From assembly GCA_034406715.1 (NCBI GenBank), contig CP137876.1, positions 697,892-761,891 on the forward strand: DNA of 64,000 nt, given 5' to 3'. The notes beneath the pieces were generated by a model. It saw only the letters and a program-made list of their open reading frames with translations. It did no database searches and had not been told where the DNA came from. The position numbers and the translations under genes are program-made. Of this stretch, positions 1 to 9,880 are shown piece by piece; the stretch's first letter is position 1, and the number at the start of each line of letters is the position of its first letter. The DNA comes from Rhodotorula mucilaginosa (lineage: Eukaryota; Basidiomycota; Microbotryomycetes; Sporidiobolales; Sporidiobolaceae).

Positions 1-1832
1 TCTTCGTCGAGCATCCCGACCGACGGGACGACGCGCACCGACAAGCTCGCCGGATCCGCGGTACAGATCACAGTTTCGGCGCTCGTCCCCCGGAATCGCG
101 GTCAGCCGGACGGCCCGCTCAAGCTCTGGACGCTCCGAGCACACGTGCCGCCGGATCGGGAAAATCGATCACTCGACCTGAACGAGGCAGGACCAGCCCA
201 GACTACAATGGAGCTCGATCACGCGGCAAAGGCCGAACGCTGGTGCAGGATGGCAGAGGAGAACGCCTACGCCGGGTCAAAGCGGCGCCCCAAGCTCCAT
301 TGCGTGGTGAACCCGGCCGGCGGCAAGGGCAAAGCCAAAGCAGTCTGGACTGAAGAGGTCAGGCCAATATTTGAGGCTGCAGGCTGTCAGTTCGACGTAT
401 CGTGTGAGTTTTCGCTCTCCTTCGGCGTATTCTGCCCCGGCCTTGACTAAGTAGGGGATACTTGCCCTAGATACGGGTCCACCTCAGAGTGCTACGAACG
501 CTTCCGCGATCGCCTCGAAGCACCCGTCCGACACCTACGACGCGCTCGTCGCCTTCTCAGGAGACGGCATCGTGCACGAGCTCCTGAACGGCCTCGCAAA
601 TCACAGGAGCGGCAAAGGACGCAAAGTCCTGAAAGAGACGCCCATCGTCCATGTGCCCTGCGGCAGCGGGAACGCGCTCGCAACGAGTCTACTCGGTCCG
701 GAAAAGGTCGGCGATGTCCGATGGGCCGCGCTCGCAGCGCTGAAAGGTATGCGCCTTTTGGGGACCCCTCTTAAAGTTGTTCCGAGGGAGTTTGAGCTCA
801 TGCGATCGTGAACACCAGGCAAACCACTGGCAATCGACCTCGGCTCATTAACGCAATCGAGTGGGAAACGGATCTTCACCTTTCTTAGTCAAGCCTTCGG
901 CTTGATGGCGGACCTTGGCAAGTCTCGCGTTGCATCCCTTTGACAGGCCAATGACAAGCGCTGACAGTCTATTATCGCAGATCTGGGCACCGAGCACCTG
1001 CGATGGATGGGCGACGCGCGATTTACATACGGCTACATCAAGGGAGCAATGGAGCGACGAACGTATCCCTTGCATCTGGACGTCGACATCGTCTCCTCCT
1101 CGCGTTCCGACATCGGAAAACGACACAATACCGCAGTTCGAGCGGCGACCTCGGAGAATACCGAGAACGTTGCGGTCGACTCCCTCGCTCCCGACGAGGA
1201 CCCCGACGCGCTGCCACCATTGCGGCTACCGGGCATCTTTGAACCGTTCTCCGAGCATACCAAAGAATTGCGGCATCTCCCTGGGCCCGAAGGCGTGGAA
1301 CCGGGTCGCTACTCGATCGACCTTTCGGAAGACGGCGTCTTCTTCCTGTACGGCGGCAAAGTGCCCTTCGTGGCTAAAGACGTGCGTCACAGCTCTGTCA
1401 GAGTTGGTTCTCTACCTTGACCACTCTTAGTGACGCTCGTTGTACATCCCGAAACACAGGTGATGATGTTCCCCGCGGCGGATCCGAACGACGGCTTGAT
1501 CGACCTCGCCATATTGACTTCTATGGGTCGGGTGGAAGCGCTCAAGGTGAGCCCAGGAAATCGGATATATATTAATGTCGAGCTGACGAGCCCGAACTCT
1601 GCAGGCGATGGACGGAGCCGAGTCGGGGGCGCTGTTTTCGCACCGCTCGTTGACCTACCTCAAGGTCAAGTCGTACCGCCTCAATTTTACGCCGAAGCAA
1701 GGAGGTTGCATCTCGATAGACGGCGAAGAAGTGCCGTACGAGGCGTTCCAGGTCGAGGTGCATAAAGGGTTGGCGAGGGTCATGAGCCTGACCGGCAGAT
1801 GGGAAGGTCGGAGACGAATCCAGGGCTTTTGA
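1..1832 (+). CDS. Sphingoid long-chain-base kinase (LCB4/5, sphingosine kinase type), 5' partial
   Basis: This gene phosphorylates sphingoid bases at membranes and belongs to the DAGK catalytic-domain superfamily. The frame is open from base 1, so the N-terminus lies outside the window. Visible motifs are VVNPAGGKGKA (nucleotide loop, bases ~304-336), SGDGIVHELLNGLA (~558-600), PCGSGNALA (~655-681) and, after joining exons, DLGTEHLRWMGDAR, all typical of LCB kinases. The C-terminal exon reads KVKSYRLNFTPK and ends in TGA at 1830-1832. At least five short introns interrupt it. The one at 918-980 starts GCAAGT and ends CAG, a GC-AG intron, and removing it restores the conserved ADLDLGTE stretch. 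The first intron's exact borders (about 398-494) are uncertain. Identification is firm; whether it is the LCB4 or LCB5 type cannot be told. Confidence 0.9.
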
Positions 1833-2090
1833 CTGAGGCGATGGCCGGGATGGGTTTATTGGGCAGTCTATCACTTTGTTGTCATCATTTTAGGGGAAGT
1901 TGACCTTCCAGTCGTAGCTGGAACTATTCCTTTCTCTTGGCAAGTCGAACTGCGCGGGATCGATGAACGAGTGCGCCTCAATGCTGTTTGCTTTCAGGTC
2001 AAGGTAGAAGTGTCATCTGCTGAACACGACGCAGCTCGACCGGCAGGCGATGCAGTAAGATAAGAGGCGGAATCGGTTTGCATCCACGGC

Positions 2091-2782
2091 CTACTTCTTG
2101 CTACCGCCGTTGTTGCCTTCTCCTTCCTCGCCCTCGCCTTTCCCGGAGGCCGTGCGCACCTTCTCATGGTACGCCTCGAGGCCCTTCTCTGCCATCTTTT
2201 CGAAGCCTTCGCCGCCCATCTGCTGCAGTGCTTGGAACGCCTCTGCCGGGTTGAACTCGACGCCGGCGGCGCGGAGTGCAACCATTAACCGCTCCGAGGC
2301 GGCGCGAAGGTCCGGATCCCTGTGTTACGGTGTGTGGCACCCGGTCAGCAAGTCCCGATTGCGACCGTATCGCTCGCGCAGCAGACGCACCGTGCAAGCT
2401 GGAGCATCATCATCATGGACGGTTTCTGGCCGGCGGCGAGGTCCACGCCAGTCTTGTCCCGCGTCACCCGCGCCATGTTCTCGATCGCATCAAGGACTTC
2501 GGGATGCTGTTGGATGCGCTGGAAGAGCGGGGCGTGTTCGGAAGCGAACTTCTCGCTGGCGAAGGGGTCCTGCTCTGGCTCCTTCGCCTCGACCCGGGCC
2601 GTCGAGCTGAGGCCGCGCACATGCGAGGTCGGGAACCGGAGGGAGACTGGCTGGGCCTGAGTCGAGTGCAGCGAGTACAGGTGTGTGGTGGCGAACGGCG
2701 ATGATGTCGACGTCGAGACGGTGGTCGGAGTCCGGGCGGCCTGGCGGACCGCAGTGCGAGCCAAACGGGGTGCGGATTGCAT
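2091..2782 (-). CDS. Small mitochondrial protein of unknown function
   Basis: The product is about 205 residues in two exons. The ATG is at 2782, an intron of 71 bp (2320-2390, GTGCGT donor, CAG acceptor) splits an Arg codon, and translation ends in SKK. The first ~20 residues (MQSAPRLARTAVRQAAR) are rich in Arg and Ala with no acid residues, a good mitochondrial presequence. The middle has a helical stretch around FQRIQQHPEVLDAIENMARV and a Met-rich MMMMLQLAR. The second exon (MVALRAAGVEFNPAEAFQAL) is also helical, and the tail is acidic and low-complexity. I do not recognise a catalytic family. It could be a small matrix or ribosome-associated factor, but nothing in the sequence decides this. 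Confidence 0.75.
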
Positions 2783-3952
2783 GAGGGGCAGGAGTGCTAT
2801 GAGGGTTCGTCGAGTATCAAAGAGGAGGTTCGAAAGTCTTCGTCTCGCGGGCTCTCACCGCGCTGCCGGCCTTGGCCGGCCGGCGGCGTCACCCCCGAAA
2901 CGCCGCGGCTCTACTCTTATCTCCGCAGTGACGTTCGAAACACGCTCCCGGCTTAACGCTTTGGTATGCGAGAGCATGGGAAACCTTGCAAATGCGAAGA
3001 CTGTGTCGGCCGTATGTCAAAATATCAATCCGCCAGCGCGTCGACTCCGGCCGCAATGCATATGCTTCGAAGCGTTGTGCTTCGCATGAGTTGGCAAGGA
3101 TGCTCTGCCTGTATGGATGCCCGGGTCTCCTCGCTCGTCGAGCGGCGACCAGTGGCGCATAGCCCGTTGTATCTGCTGACAAGCGCGAGGACTGGCGCGC
3201 CCGCGGCCGAAGTACCACACTCTTTCGTAAGCCGTCATATTTACCTCGTGCCCTCCGGCCTCACTCTGAGCTGTGAGACCTCCTCCTCTGTCCGCATTCT
3301 CGTTCCACACCGAGGTGGGCTGGTTGCCCGCGTCACTTCGGTGTGCGGACGACTTGACCGTCGGCGCGGTCTGGCGGCGAGGCAACCGTTCACGCGGCGG
3401 AGACGGCCTCCTGGCACGTTCTTGACAGGCGACGAGGCTTGTCGAGAGGTCTTGGGGAGAGCAGAGCATTGATCTGCGATGAACACGGCAAGCGGCTAGC
3501 CTCAATGGTCACGCGACTTGCAGCAAGGCGGAGCAGCGCGCGTGTTTAGCTCAGGCAGAGGAAGCAGCCACGCCAGTACGCGCCCTTGGCAGGCGACAGA
3601 AGCATGAATGGTGTGCCTTCTGCAAGTAGGCACAGGTAGCGCAGAGAGGGGTGATGGAGGTCGCGGCATGCGGAGGCGTGTCGAGCGTTGTCGCCGAGGA
3701 TGGAGTGAAGGGTGCGTGCGAGGGTCGAGGGTGGCGATGCGGTCAGCTGGGTGAGAGTGCACAAGAGTCGCCCGTAGCTTGACACAGCAGCGAGTGAGCT
3801 TTAATGCTGGCGCAGAAGGAGAGAGAGTGAGTACTTGACAGGCGGAAGCGTCTCTGAGCCGCGTCTCGCGCGGTCGACTTGGCGTCGAGCGCTGCGCCCT
3901 CGCTCTTGTCCCTCGCACCCTCGCCGCGTCTTCACGCTCGCCCTTACCCAAC
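2783..3952. other. Divergent intergenic region between mitochondrial protein and eS1 gene
   Basis: About 1.17 kb separates two divergent start codons. Overlapping open frames exist on both strands (for example 2966-3472 on plus and 3017-3505 on minus), but none shows domains or intron signals I trust. The last ~60 bases before 3953 are pyrimidine-rich (repeated CTC, CCCT, TCCC), as in leaders of translation-apparatus genes. I read the region as two promoters and 5' leaders. Confidence 0.5.
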
Positions 3953-5514
3953 ATGGGCAAGTCGTCTCTCTCTACAGATCTATCACAGTCGAGCTGCCCG
4001 CCTTCCCCCGACCCCCTCGCGCGCTGCCACGCCGCCGACAACCCGACCGCCTTCGAGCTGTGCCGACCGTCTCCCATTTTTCGCTCGCCGCCCCCGACCC
4101 TAGCCGTCCTCCCTGGGACCGCCTGCCATGTATATTCGGGGCACAGAGACACTAGAGGGACTGTCTGGATGGGCATCGATACGCCCTGGGTGACGGTGCA
4201 GGCGCGGGATGGTGCTCTTGCGGTCGAGCTCGGCGGATGCTGGCAGGCGGTGGCATCTCGACACCCTCGCTCAAGCTCGCGTGGCGGCCGCATACGACCC
4301 CTTTATCGACACCATTTTACACCCTACGGCCGGCGACACGGGCGGCGGCAGCTCGACGGCGCTCGCGGGATTCGAGGTGTCTTGAGCGGGGAACTGGCAT
4401 GCTAACCCGAACACCCTCGCCTGCGTGCAGCTGTCGGTAAGAACAAGCGCCTCTCGAAGGGAAAGAAGGGCATCAAGAAGCGGGTTGTAGACCCCTTCAC
4501 CCGCAAGGGTAAGCTAGAGCCGTCTCCCCAGGCCGCAACTCCCTACCGTACGCCGCATCTCCAACTGACGCCTGGCGCCTATGCAGACTGGTACGACCTT
4601 AAGGCGCCGTCCATGTTCGACACCCGCAACGTTGGCAAGACCCTCGTCAACCGTTCGTCGGGCCTGAGTACGTGACCTCTTCTCGTCCACGGCCCACATC
4701 TGCCTCTCGACCGAACCATCCCGGCTCATCCATAACCTGTACACCCCTCCTGCAGAGAACGCCAACGACTCGCTCAAGGGCCGCATCTTTGAGCTGTCTT
4801 TGGCTGACCTCAACAAGGACGACGAGAACTCGTTCCGCAAGGTCTCGCTCCGTGTCGACGAGGTCCAGGGCAAGGCGTGCCTGACCAACTTCAACGGCAT
4901 GGACTTCACCTCGGACAAGCTCCGCTCGCTCGTCCGCAAGTGGCAGACCCTGATCGAGGCGCACATCGACGTCAAGACCACCGACGGTTACCTCGTCCGC
5001 CTCTTCACCATCGGCTTCACCAAGCGTCGCCCGAACCAGGTCAAGAAGACGACCTACGCTCAGTCGGCGCAGATCCGTGAGATCCGCCAGAAGATGTTCG
5101 AGATCGCGCAGCGTGAGGCCACCTCGTGCGACCTCAAGCAGCTCGTTCAGAAGCTCGTCCCGGAGGTTATCGGCCGTGAGATCGAGAAGGCGTCGCAGGG
5201 CATCTACCCCCTCCAGAACTGCTACGTCCGCAAGGTCCGTACTACCTCGCTTTGATCTGCCGCTCCCCCCGAAACTGCGCTGACGCCCGGCTGTTGTTGA
5301 CCCGTCCACAGGTCAAGATCCTCAAGCAGCCGAAGTTCGACATTTCCAAGCTGCTCGAGCTCCACTCGGCATCCACCGAGACGGAGGTCGGCCAGAAGGT
5401 CCAGCGCGAGTTCGTTGAGGTGAGTTGCGCAGGAGCAGGTCCCGATCTGCTGCTCGGGCTCACACTGACATCTTTCCCGCCTCCGTGCAGCCCGCGGTCC
5501 TCGAGTCGGTCTAA
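3953..5514 (+). CDS. RPS1: 40S ribosomal protein eS1 (S3a / RPS1)
   Basis: This is a structural protein of the small ribosomal subunit on the platform side. Joined exons read [19 protein letters not shown] at the start, then [58 protein letters not shown] and a terminal VLESV, a full-length eS1. Exons are 3953-3956, 4431-4508, 4587-4667, 4756-5234, 5312-5419 and 5491-5514. The first exon is only ATGG. The following 474-bp intron (3957-4430) begins GCAAGT and ends TGCAG with a GCTAAC branch site, so the second codon is split by a GC-AG intron. I chose 3953 because it is the only upstream ATGG followed by a good donor. The leader before it is pyrimidine-rich. The other introns are GT-AG. Confidence 0.93.
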
Positions 5515-6340
5515 ACTGTAGGCCCACTTAGAGGATGTATGTTGTTTTTTGGGGCGTTGAAACGCAGACGCTCAGGTGCTGGCTCCCAATCTGAGTGCGC
5601 AGTCCCCAGTGCTGGGAAGTTTTCTCTTTTCCGAACCTCCTTCCGTCTTCGCTGGCAAGCACGCCGCCTCCGCGCCATCGTTGTTGTGCAGCTCGTCGTC
5701 GTCCCTGACGCGCACGCGAGGCTCAGAAGACTCGGACTGCTCAAGGGCCGCGTCTGCTGGAATCGCTTCCGCTGGAACCGCTGCGAGATGAAGAGTGCGT
5801 CTCCTCGAGCTTTCATTCCCACCTGCTGCCGACTTCTCTTGCTCTGCACGTCTATGCTCTGTCTTCTCTGCTGTCTTTCCTCTTGTTCCGGGTCAACGGA
5901 GAGCTCCGGTCCGCCGATCCCGCCAGTCTCTTGTCCTTTCACAGTCCTAGCTACTTTGACGGTCCTTCTTCTCCATCTGATGCGCATTACAGGGCTAGGG
6001 TACGAAATGGAGGCACTTCTGTCAACATCTATATGTTGCCTTTCAACTTCCTTTCGCACTCCGAGAAGTCTTTGACTGCGTCGTACGGGAAGGTCGTCAA
6101 AGAACGATTCCAGCTTGGATCAGGCAGCAAAAATCTCCCCCTACCGGGATGACCGCCTCGGAGGCAGTGCTCTCAAATGTCTGGCTCAAACTCGCGGCAT
6201 ATATTGCGCGGCAGAAGCTGCGGTCAGAAGCACCAACACCCATAGCTTACGACCGATCGTTGTTGGCGAAACCCGAGCAATCCGGAAAGATGACTTAGCA
6301 TTGCTGACTGTTGCGGGGAGAAGCTGAGTTTGGCGGATAC
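5515..6340. other. Region 3' of eS1; possible minus-strand terminal exon at 5572-5915
   Basis: Immediately beyond eS1 the minus strand has an open frame from about 5915 down to a TGA at 5572-5574. It reads acidic and coding-like (for example ALEQSESSEPRVRVRDDDEL) but has no start codon, so it would have to be a last exon. I found no convincing upstream exon. The rest of the stretch shows nothing I recognise. Treat this as a weak gene candidate convergent with eS1. Confidence 0.2.
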
Positions 6341-6373
6341 GGACATAGGAATCGGCAACCTCCTTTGCACGCT

Positions 6374-6410
6374 TCCGCGCTCTGCACTCTGCACTCTGCA
6401 CTCTGCATCT
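6374..6410 (+). repeat. CTGCACT microsatellite, arm 1 of an inverted pair
   Basis: The heptamer CTGCACT repeats about four times here. It is preceded by GGAATCGGCAACCTCC, and the same flank in inverted order follows the partner arm near 7381-7470. About 100 bp further inside each arm a second match, ACGCGTCGCTCGC, is found in both. This points to a diverged inverted duplication rather than two independent microsatellites. Confidence 0.6.
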
Positions 6411-7044
6411 CGACTGCTCGAGGCGCCCGCTACCTGACCATCGCCTACAAGTTGCCCGTCCGGTGCTGGAGACGTCGACGCGTCGCTCGCGGATGTTCCC
6501 CCGATCATCTCTCGCTCTCACCATGTCACGACAAGTCAGACAAGCACGCTTTCAGATCGACACAAGCGACCCCAAGGCGACCTCCGTCGGCGCACGCGTC
6601 GCAAACTTCCGGCAATCGTGACTGCGCGCCCACCGCCGGCGCCGTCGCCTGCTGCACGCATAACAACGACAACCCGAGGCTTGCATGGCGGTTCTCGAAG
6701 CGAATCTTGACGAGTCAGGTTACTGCGGAGGGGAGGAAAGCTATGTAGAGAGGGTACGCGGGGGATTGCGTGTCTACACTCGCTGATCTGCTGTATCGCG
6801 GCACCACCGTGTTTGCAGCAGATTGCCGCACCTTGTTGTTCCTTCTCTTCTCGCCCATGTCCTTCCGCCCACACATGCCTTGTCGACCTCTCCAGTAGAG
6901 CAGGCTTCTAACCCGGCGTGCATCTCGAGCGGAGTCGCGAATTGTAGCCGGATGTCGCGAACTTCGGCTGCTTGAATCCCTTCTCCTCAGCGCCTCAGCA
7001 TGTGCGAAGCCGCGCATGTCTTCGTGTGACCTTCGGCGTCTTCG

Positions 7045-7260
7045 TCATTTAGCAGTAGCTGGCGGTCTAAGTTTAGAGCAGACAGAGACAGTTGACGGAA
7101 GATGCACAGAGGCAAGCAGATCTCGGCAGAAGAACCGAAGAAGACCGCTTTGTGCGAGTCCATGTAAAGCAAGGATCGAGGTCGGAGGTCGCGTGGCTGA
7201 CGTGTCGGTGTCGCCTCGTGCAGCGTCGAAGTTTGTCACCCTCGTCAAGACACTCGGGTG
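7045..7260 (-). pseudogene. Possible remnant of an FSH1-type serine hydrolase N-terminus
   Basis: The minus strand reads TSILALHGLAQSG around 7140-7190, which resembles the first strand and oxyanion segment of FSH1-family alpha/beta hydrolases (consensus like KVLCLHGxAQSG). The reading frame then loses similarity within a few residues, and no nucleophile GxSxG segment is found downstream. Upstream the frame runs through low-complexity sequence derived from the CTGCACT repeat. It may be a broken fragment, or chance similarity; I am not confident. Confidence 0.2.
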
Positions 7261-7378
7261 AAGCAGGGGAAGCGGCGAGCGACGCGTTCTGATGCGAGGG
7301 GACGAGTCGGGGACCTTGCTGTAGTCCAGGGAGAGCTCGGAGGCGTGCGCGTAGGCAAGCGGCGGGCAGCACGTGAGG

Positions 7379-7434
7379 TCGAGTGCAGAGTGTGCAGAGT
7401 GTGCAGAGTGCAGAGTGCAGAATGCAGAGTGCAA
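7379..7434 (-). repeat. GTGCAGA microsatellite, arm 2 of an inverted pair
   Basis: GTGCAGA-type units repeat about seven times. Reverse-complemented, the array and its flank (GGAATCGGCAACCTC) match the arm at 6350-6410. The two arms lie about 1 kb apart, head to head. A different short direct repeat occurs nearby: AACAGTCTC followed by a CTCGCTCGCAAGG-like block at about 7585 and again at about 7661. Confidence 0.6.
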
Positions 7435-9880
7435 ACGGCGGCGAAAGAGGTTGCCGATTCCGCCAACCCCAGGCGGAGCGAGGAGGACTTGAGGAGCGCT
7501 TGAGGATCTGCTTCGGTCTCTATTCCGGTTGCCCTTTCCCAATAATTTCTCAGCCTTTCGTGAGCGAGTCTCTCTTGACCTGTAACAGTCTCCCTCGCTC
7601 GCAAGGTTTGCATATATTTGTCTCTCTTTGAGGAGCAGCTTCTTGGCTTGATCAGTAATAACAGTCTCTCTTGCTTGCAAGGCTACACGAGCCCTCTCAG
7701 TCCTGGGCAGATTCACGGCCAGATGATCAGATCGACTTATTCCCGAAACTTTAGTTTTGGGTCTTTCAGAGGGGTCGCTCGACAGGGTCTCGCGGTCAAG
7801 GGCCGCCAGATTTTGGGCCCATGGGCCTCCGTGGTTTTTGCCTGGAGCTCCACAACACAAAGGTGGAGCTCCGACTCCCTGGCCCCTGCCTCCTAGTTAC
7901 TTGCATGCTGCCTATACATACGGTACTATATGTCCTCCTCTCCAGATTAGAATGTACAGCCTTTCCTCCATCCCTCTGCCTATTCTTCCAGCCTCCCCTT
8001 TCTCCCCTGCTCCTCCTCTTCCTGCCTCTTCCCCCTCCCTCTCTCTCCATTCTCCTCTCCCCTCTTCTTTCTTTCCCCGTAGAGGTCCCTTTCTCATATC
8101 TCCTACCAGTGACTTGGTGTGTAGGGCTCACTTTAGAGCAGAAAGCCCTGTATTGCCCTGCGGGGAACTTGTGTGGCCACCTTCTCAAAGCGCACTTTGC
8201 TCTCCGCCAGGCTCCGCAATGACAGCTACTATGTTTAGTAGCATACAGGCAGATCTGTTGCACACGCACAGGATCCAGTCTGTGAGCTCACATGCCAAAG
8301 TAGACAGTCCATGCTTGTGTTTGAGCCATGGTTGCCGGAAAAGGAGCAAGCAAAATTCGGGTCTCTCTCAATCAAATGTCAGTATAACAGCCTCTTTCGG
8401 CCAAAAATCCACTTTTGGTTGGATATTCGTGGTTAGGGACACCTAAAACACGCGATTACGCAGCGGATTCCAGACCAAGGCTGTCAAGTGCGCTGCCGGA
8501 AAGCGTTGCAAGATTGTCTTGTAAGCCGTTCTTTTGCTGAGATTTCCAAGTCCAGCATACCAGGGGAGTGATGCAAAGAGATGGAAATTATCTTCTGAAC
8601 CGCATTGCCCCTGTACGGCTCTTCCGGCACTCGCTGCCAGATGACCCGTCACTTGCGCCCAAGTCTTGCCTTCAGAGTCCCCAGAGAAGCCTCTTTTTGC
8701 ATACGGTTGAGCATATAAGGTCATTGCATGATGAAGAAGTACTTTTGGGCAGCTAAGATTGAGCGTGTTCACTGAGGATCCCTGTTCGCGGCTAATTCCT
8801 TTCTACCCTCACCAGGCCAGCATCACCTCTCCAGCAGCGCTTTTTTTTTTCCACAGTGGGGTCATCTCTTCCCCTATGACCATAGATGCTTTCTGAAGCA
8901 AGCTGGCATGCGGGAAAGCTGATGTTCACTAAGAGTAGCACTTTTTTTGCGCCGATTTGCGCTGGAAAACTTTGACCGCCCAGAACTGCCGAGTCTCTTG
9001 ACTATGAGCGACAAAAATTCAGACTTTTGCAGGCAAGTGTAGTGTCCATCTATATGTACAATTTGGAAGCAGCAGAATCAAGAGCAATGGCAGAATCGCC
9101 GGTCAAAAGCAAATGTTCAACATGTGGGTGAACGACTCACTATGATAGCACATGCCATCCTTGCCCATTTTGAGAGTTCTTTCTTTTCCTTTTCTCTCTA
9201 GCCTAGGCTCTTGTATCTGTTCTCTCCAGCAACCAAGGCAAAAAGAAACTGCTCTGCCCTGCTCATTGTGTCAACTTCGACTTTCATCTCTGTACATGAC
9301 TTGCAGACAATTTGCTCACAGTGTAGTGCGCTAGCTGTTGTAACTGCTGGCCTAAAGCTCTCTATTGCTGCAGACCCTACAGATGAGCTTGACATCTGCT
9401 GGGCTGGCACTCCGTCGTGCTTGAACTTGCTCATCTTTAGTCCCCTAAGCCCTTCCCTTCGAAAGTCGCTCGTCTTTGGTTCAACCTTTGCTCACGTTAC
9501 TCTTTCACTGTTAGAGTCTTCTCTCTACAATGCTCAAGATCAAAGTTACCTGCAAGGACTGGACAAGACATTAGATGATGGATGTTGGACAACATTTTTG
9601 CGCGCCGCAAAGGCTCTTTCTTGTTGTAACTCCGTTACGACCTGGAGGAATACCCAATTCAGTTGATTGGGCTACATAACGCTACGTACCATTCTTCGCT
9701 TCCTTTGTCCTCTGGCAGGGCTTCCTTGTCTTGCTCCTGCTTGAGACAAGTGCGCTTTGCATCATTTCTGTAGTTGCTTCTGCTGTCTTTGAACTGCGTC
9801 TCTATTAAAGTCAGCAGTCTGAAGGTTAGATACTGATTTGCAGGCATAGCGCTAGTGCAGGGGTAGTCGCTACTTGACTT
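7435..9880. other. Gene-free stretch with falling GC content
   Basis: No gene family is recognisable on either strand. Up to about 8100 the sequence holds CT-rich tracts (7970-8080). Beyond 8450 it becomes visibly less GC-rich, with poly-T runs near 8842 and 8941. Short open frames of 60-150 codons occur (for example 9211-9666 plus) but lack motifs. The drop in GC and the decayed copia that follows suggest old transposon sequence. Confidence 0.4.

Noticed and set aside
2966-3505. Overlapping open frames of 160-170 codons on both strands
   Set aside because: No domain, no splice context and no sensible composition; GC-rich DNA makes such frames common.
7440-7480. Possible CRISPR-like or satellite array from repeated GTGCAGA
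   Set aside because: Units are contiguous with no spacers; it is a microsatellite in a eukaryotic genome.
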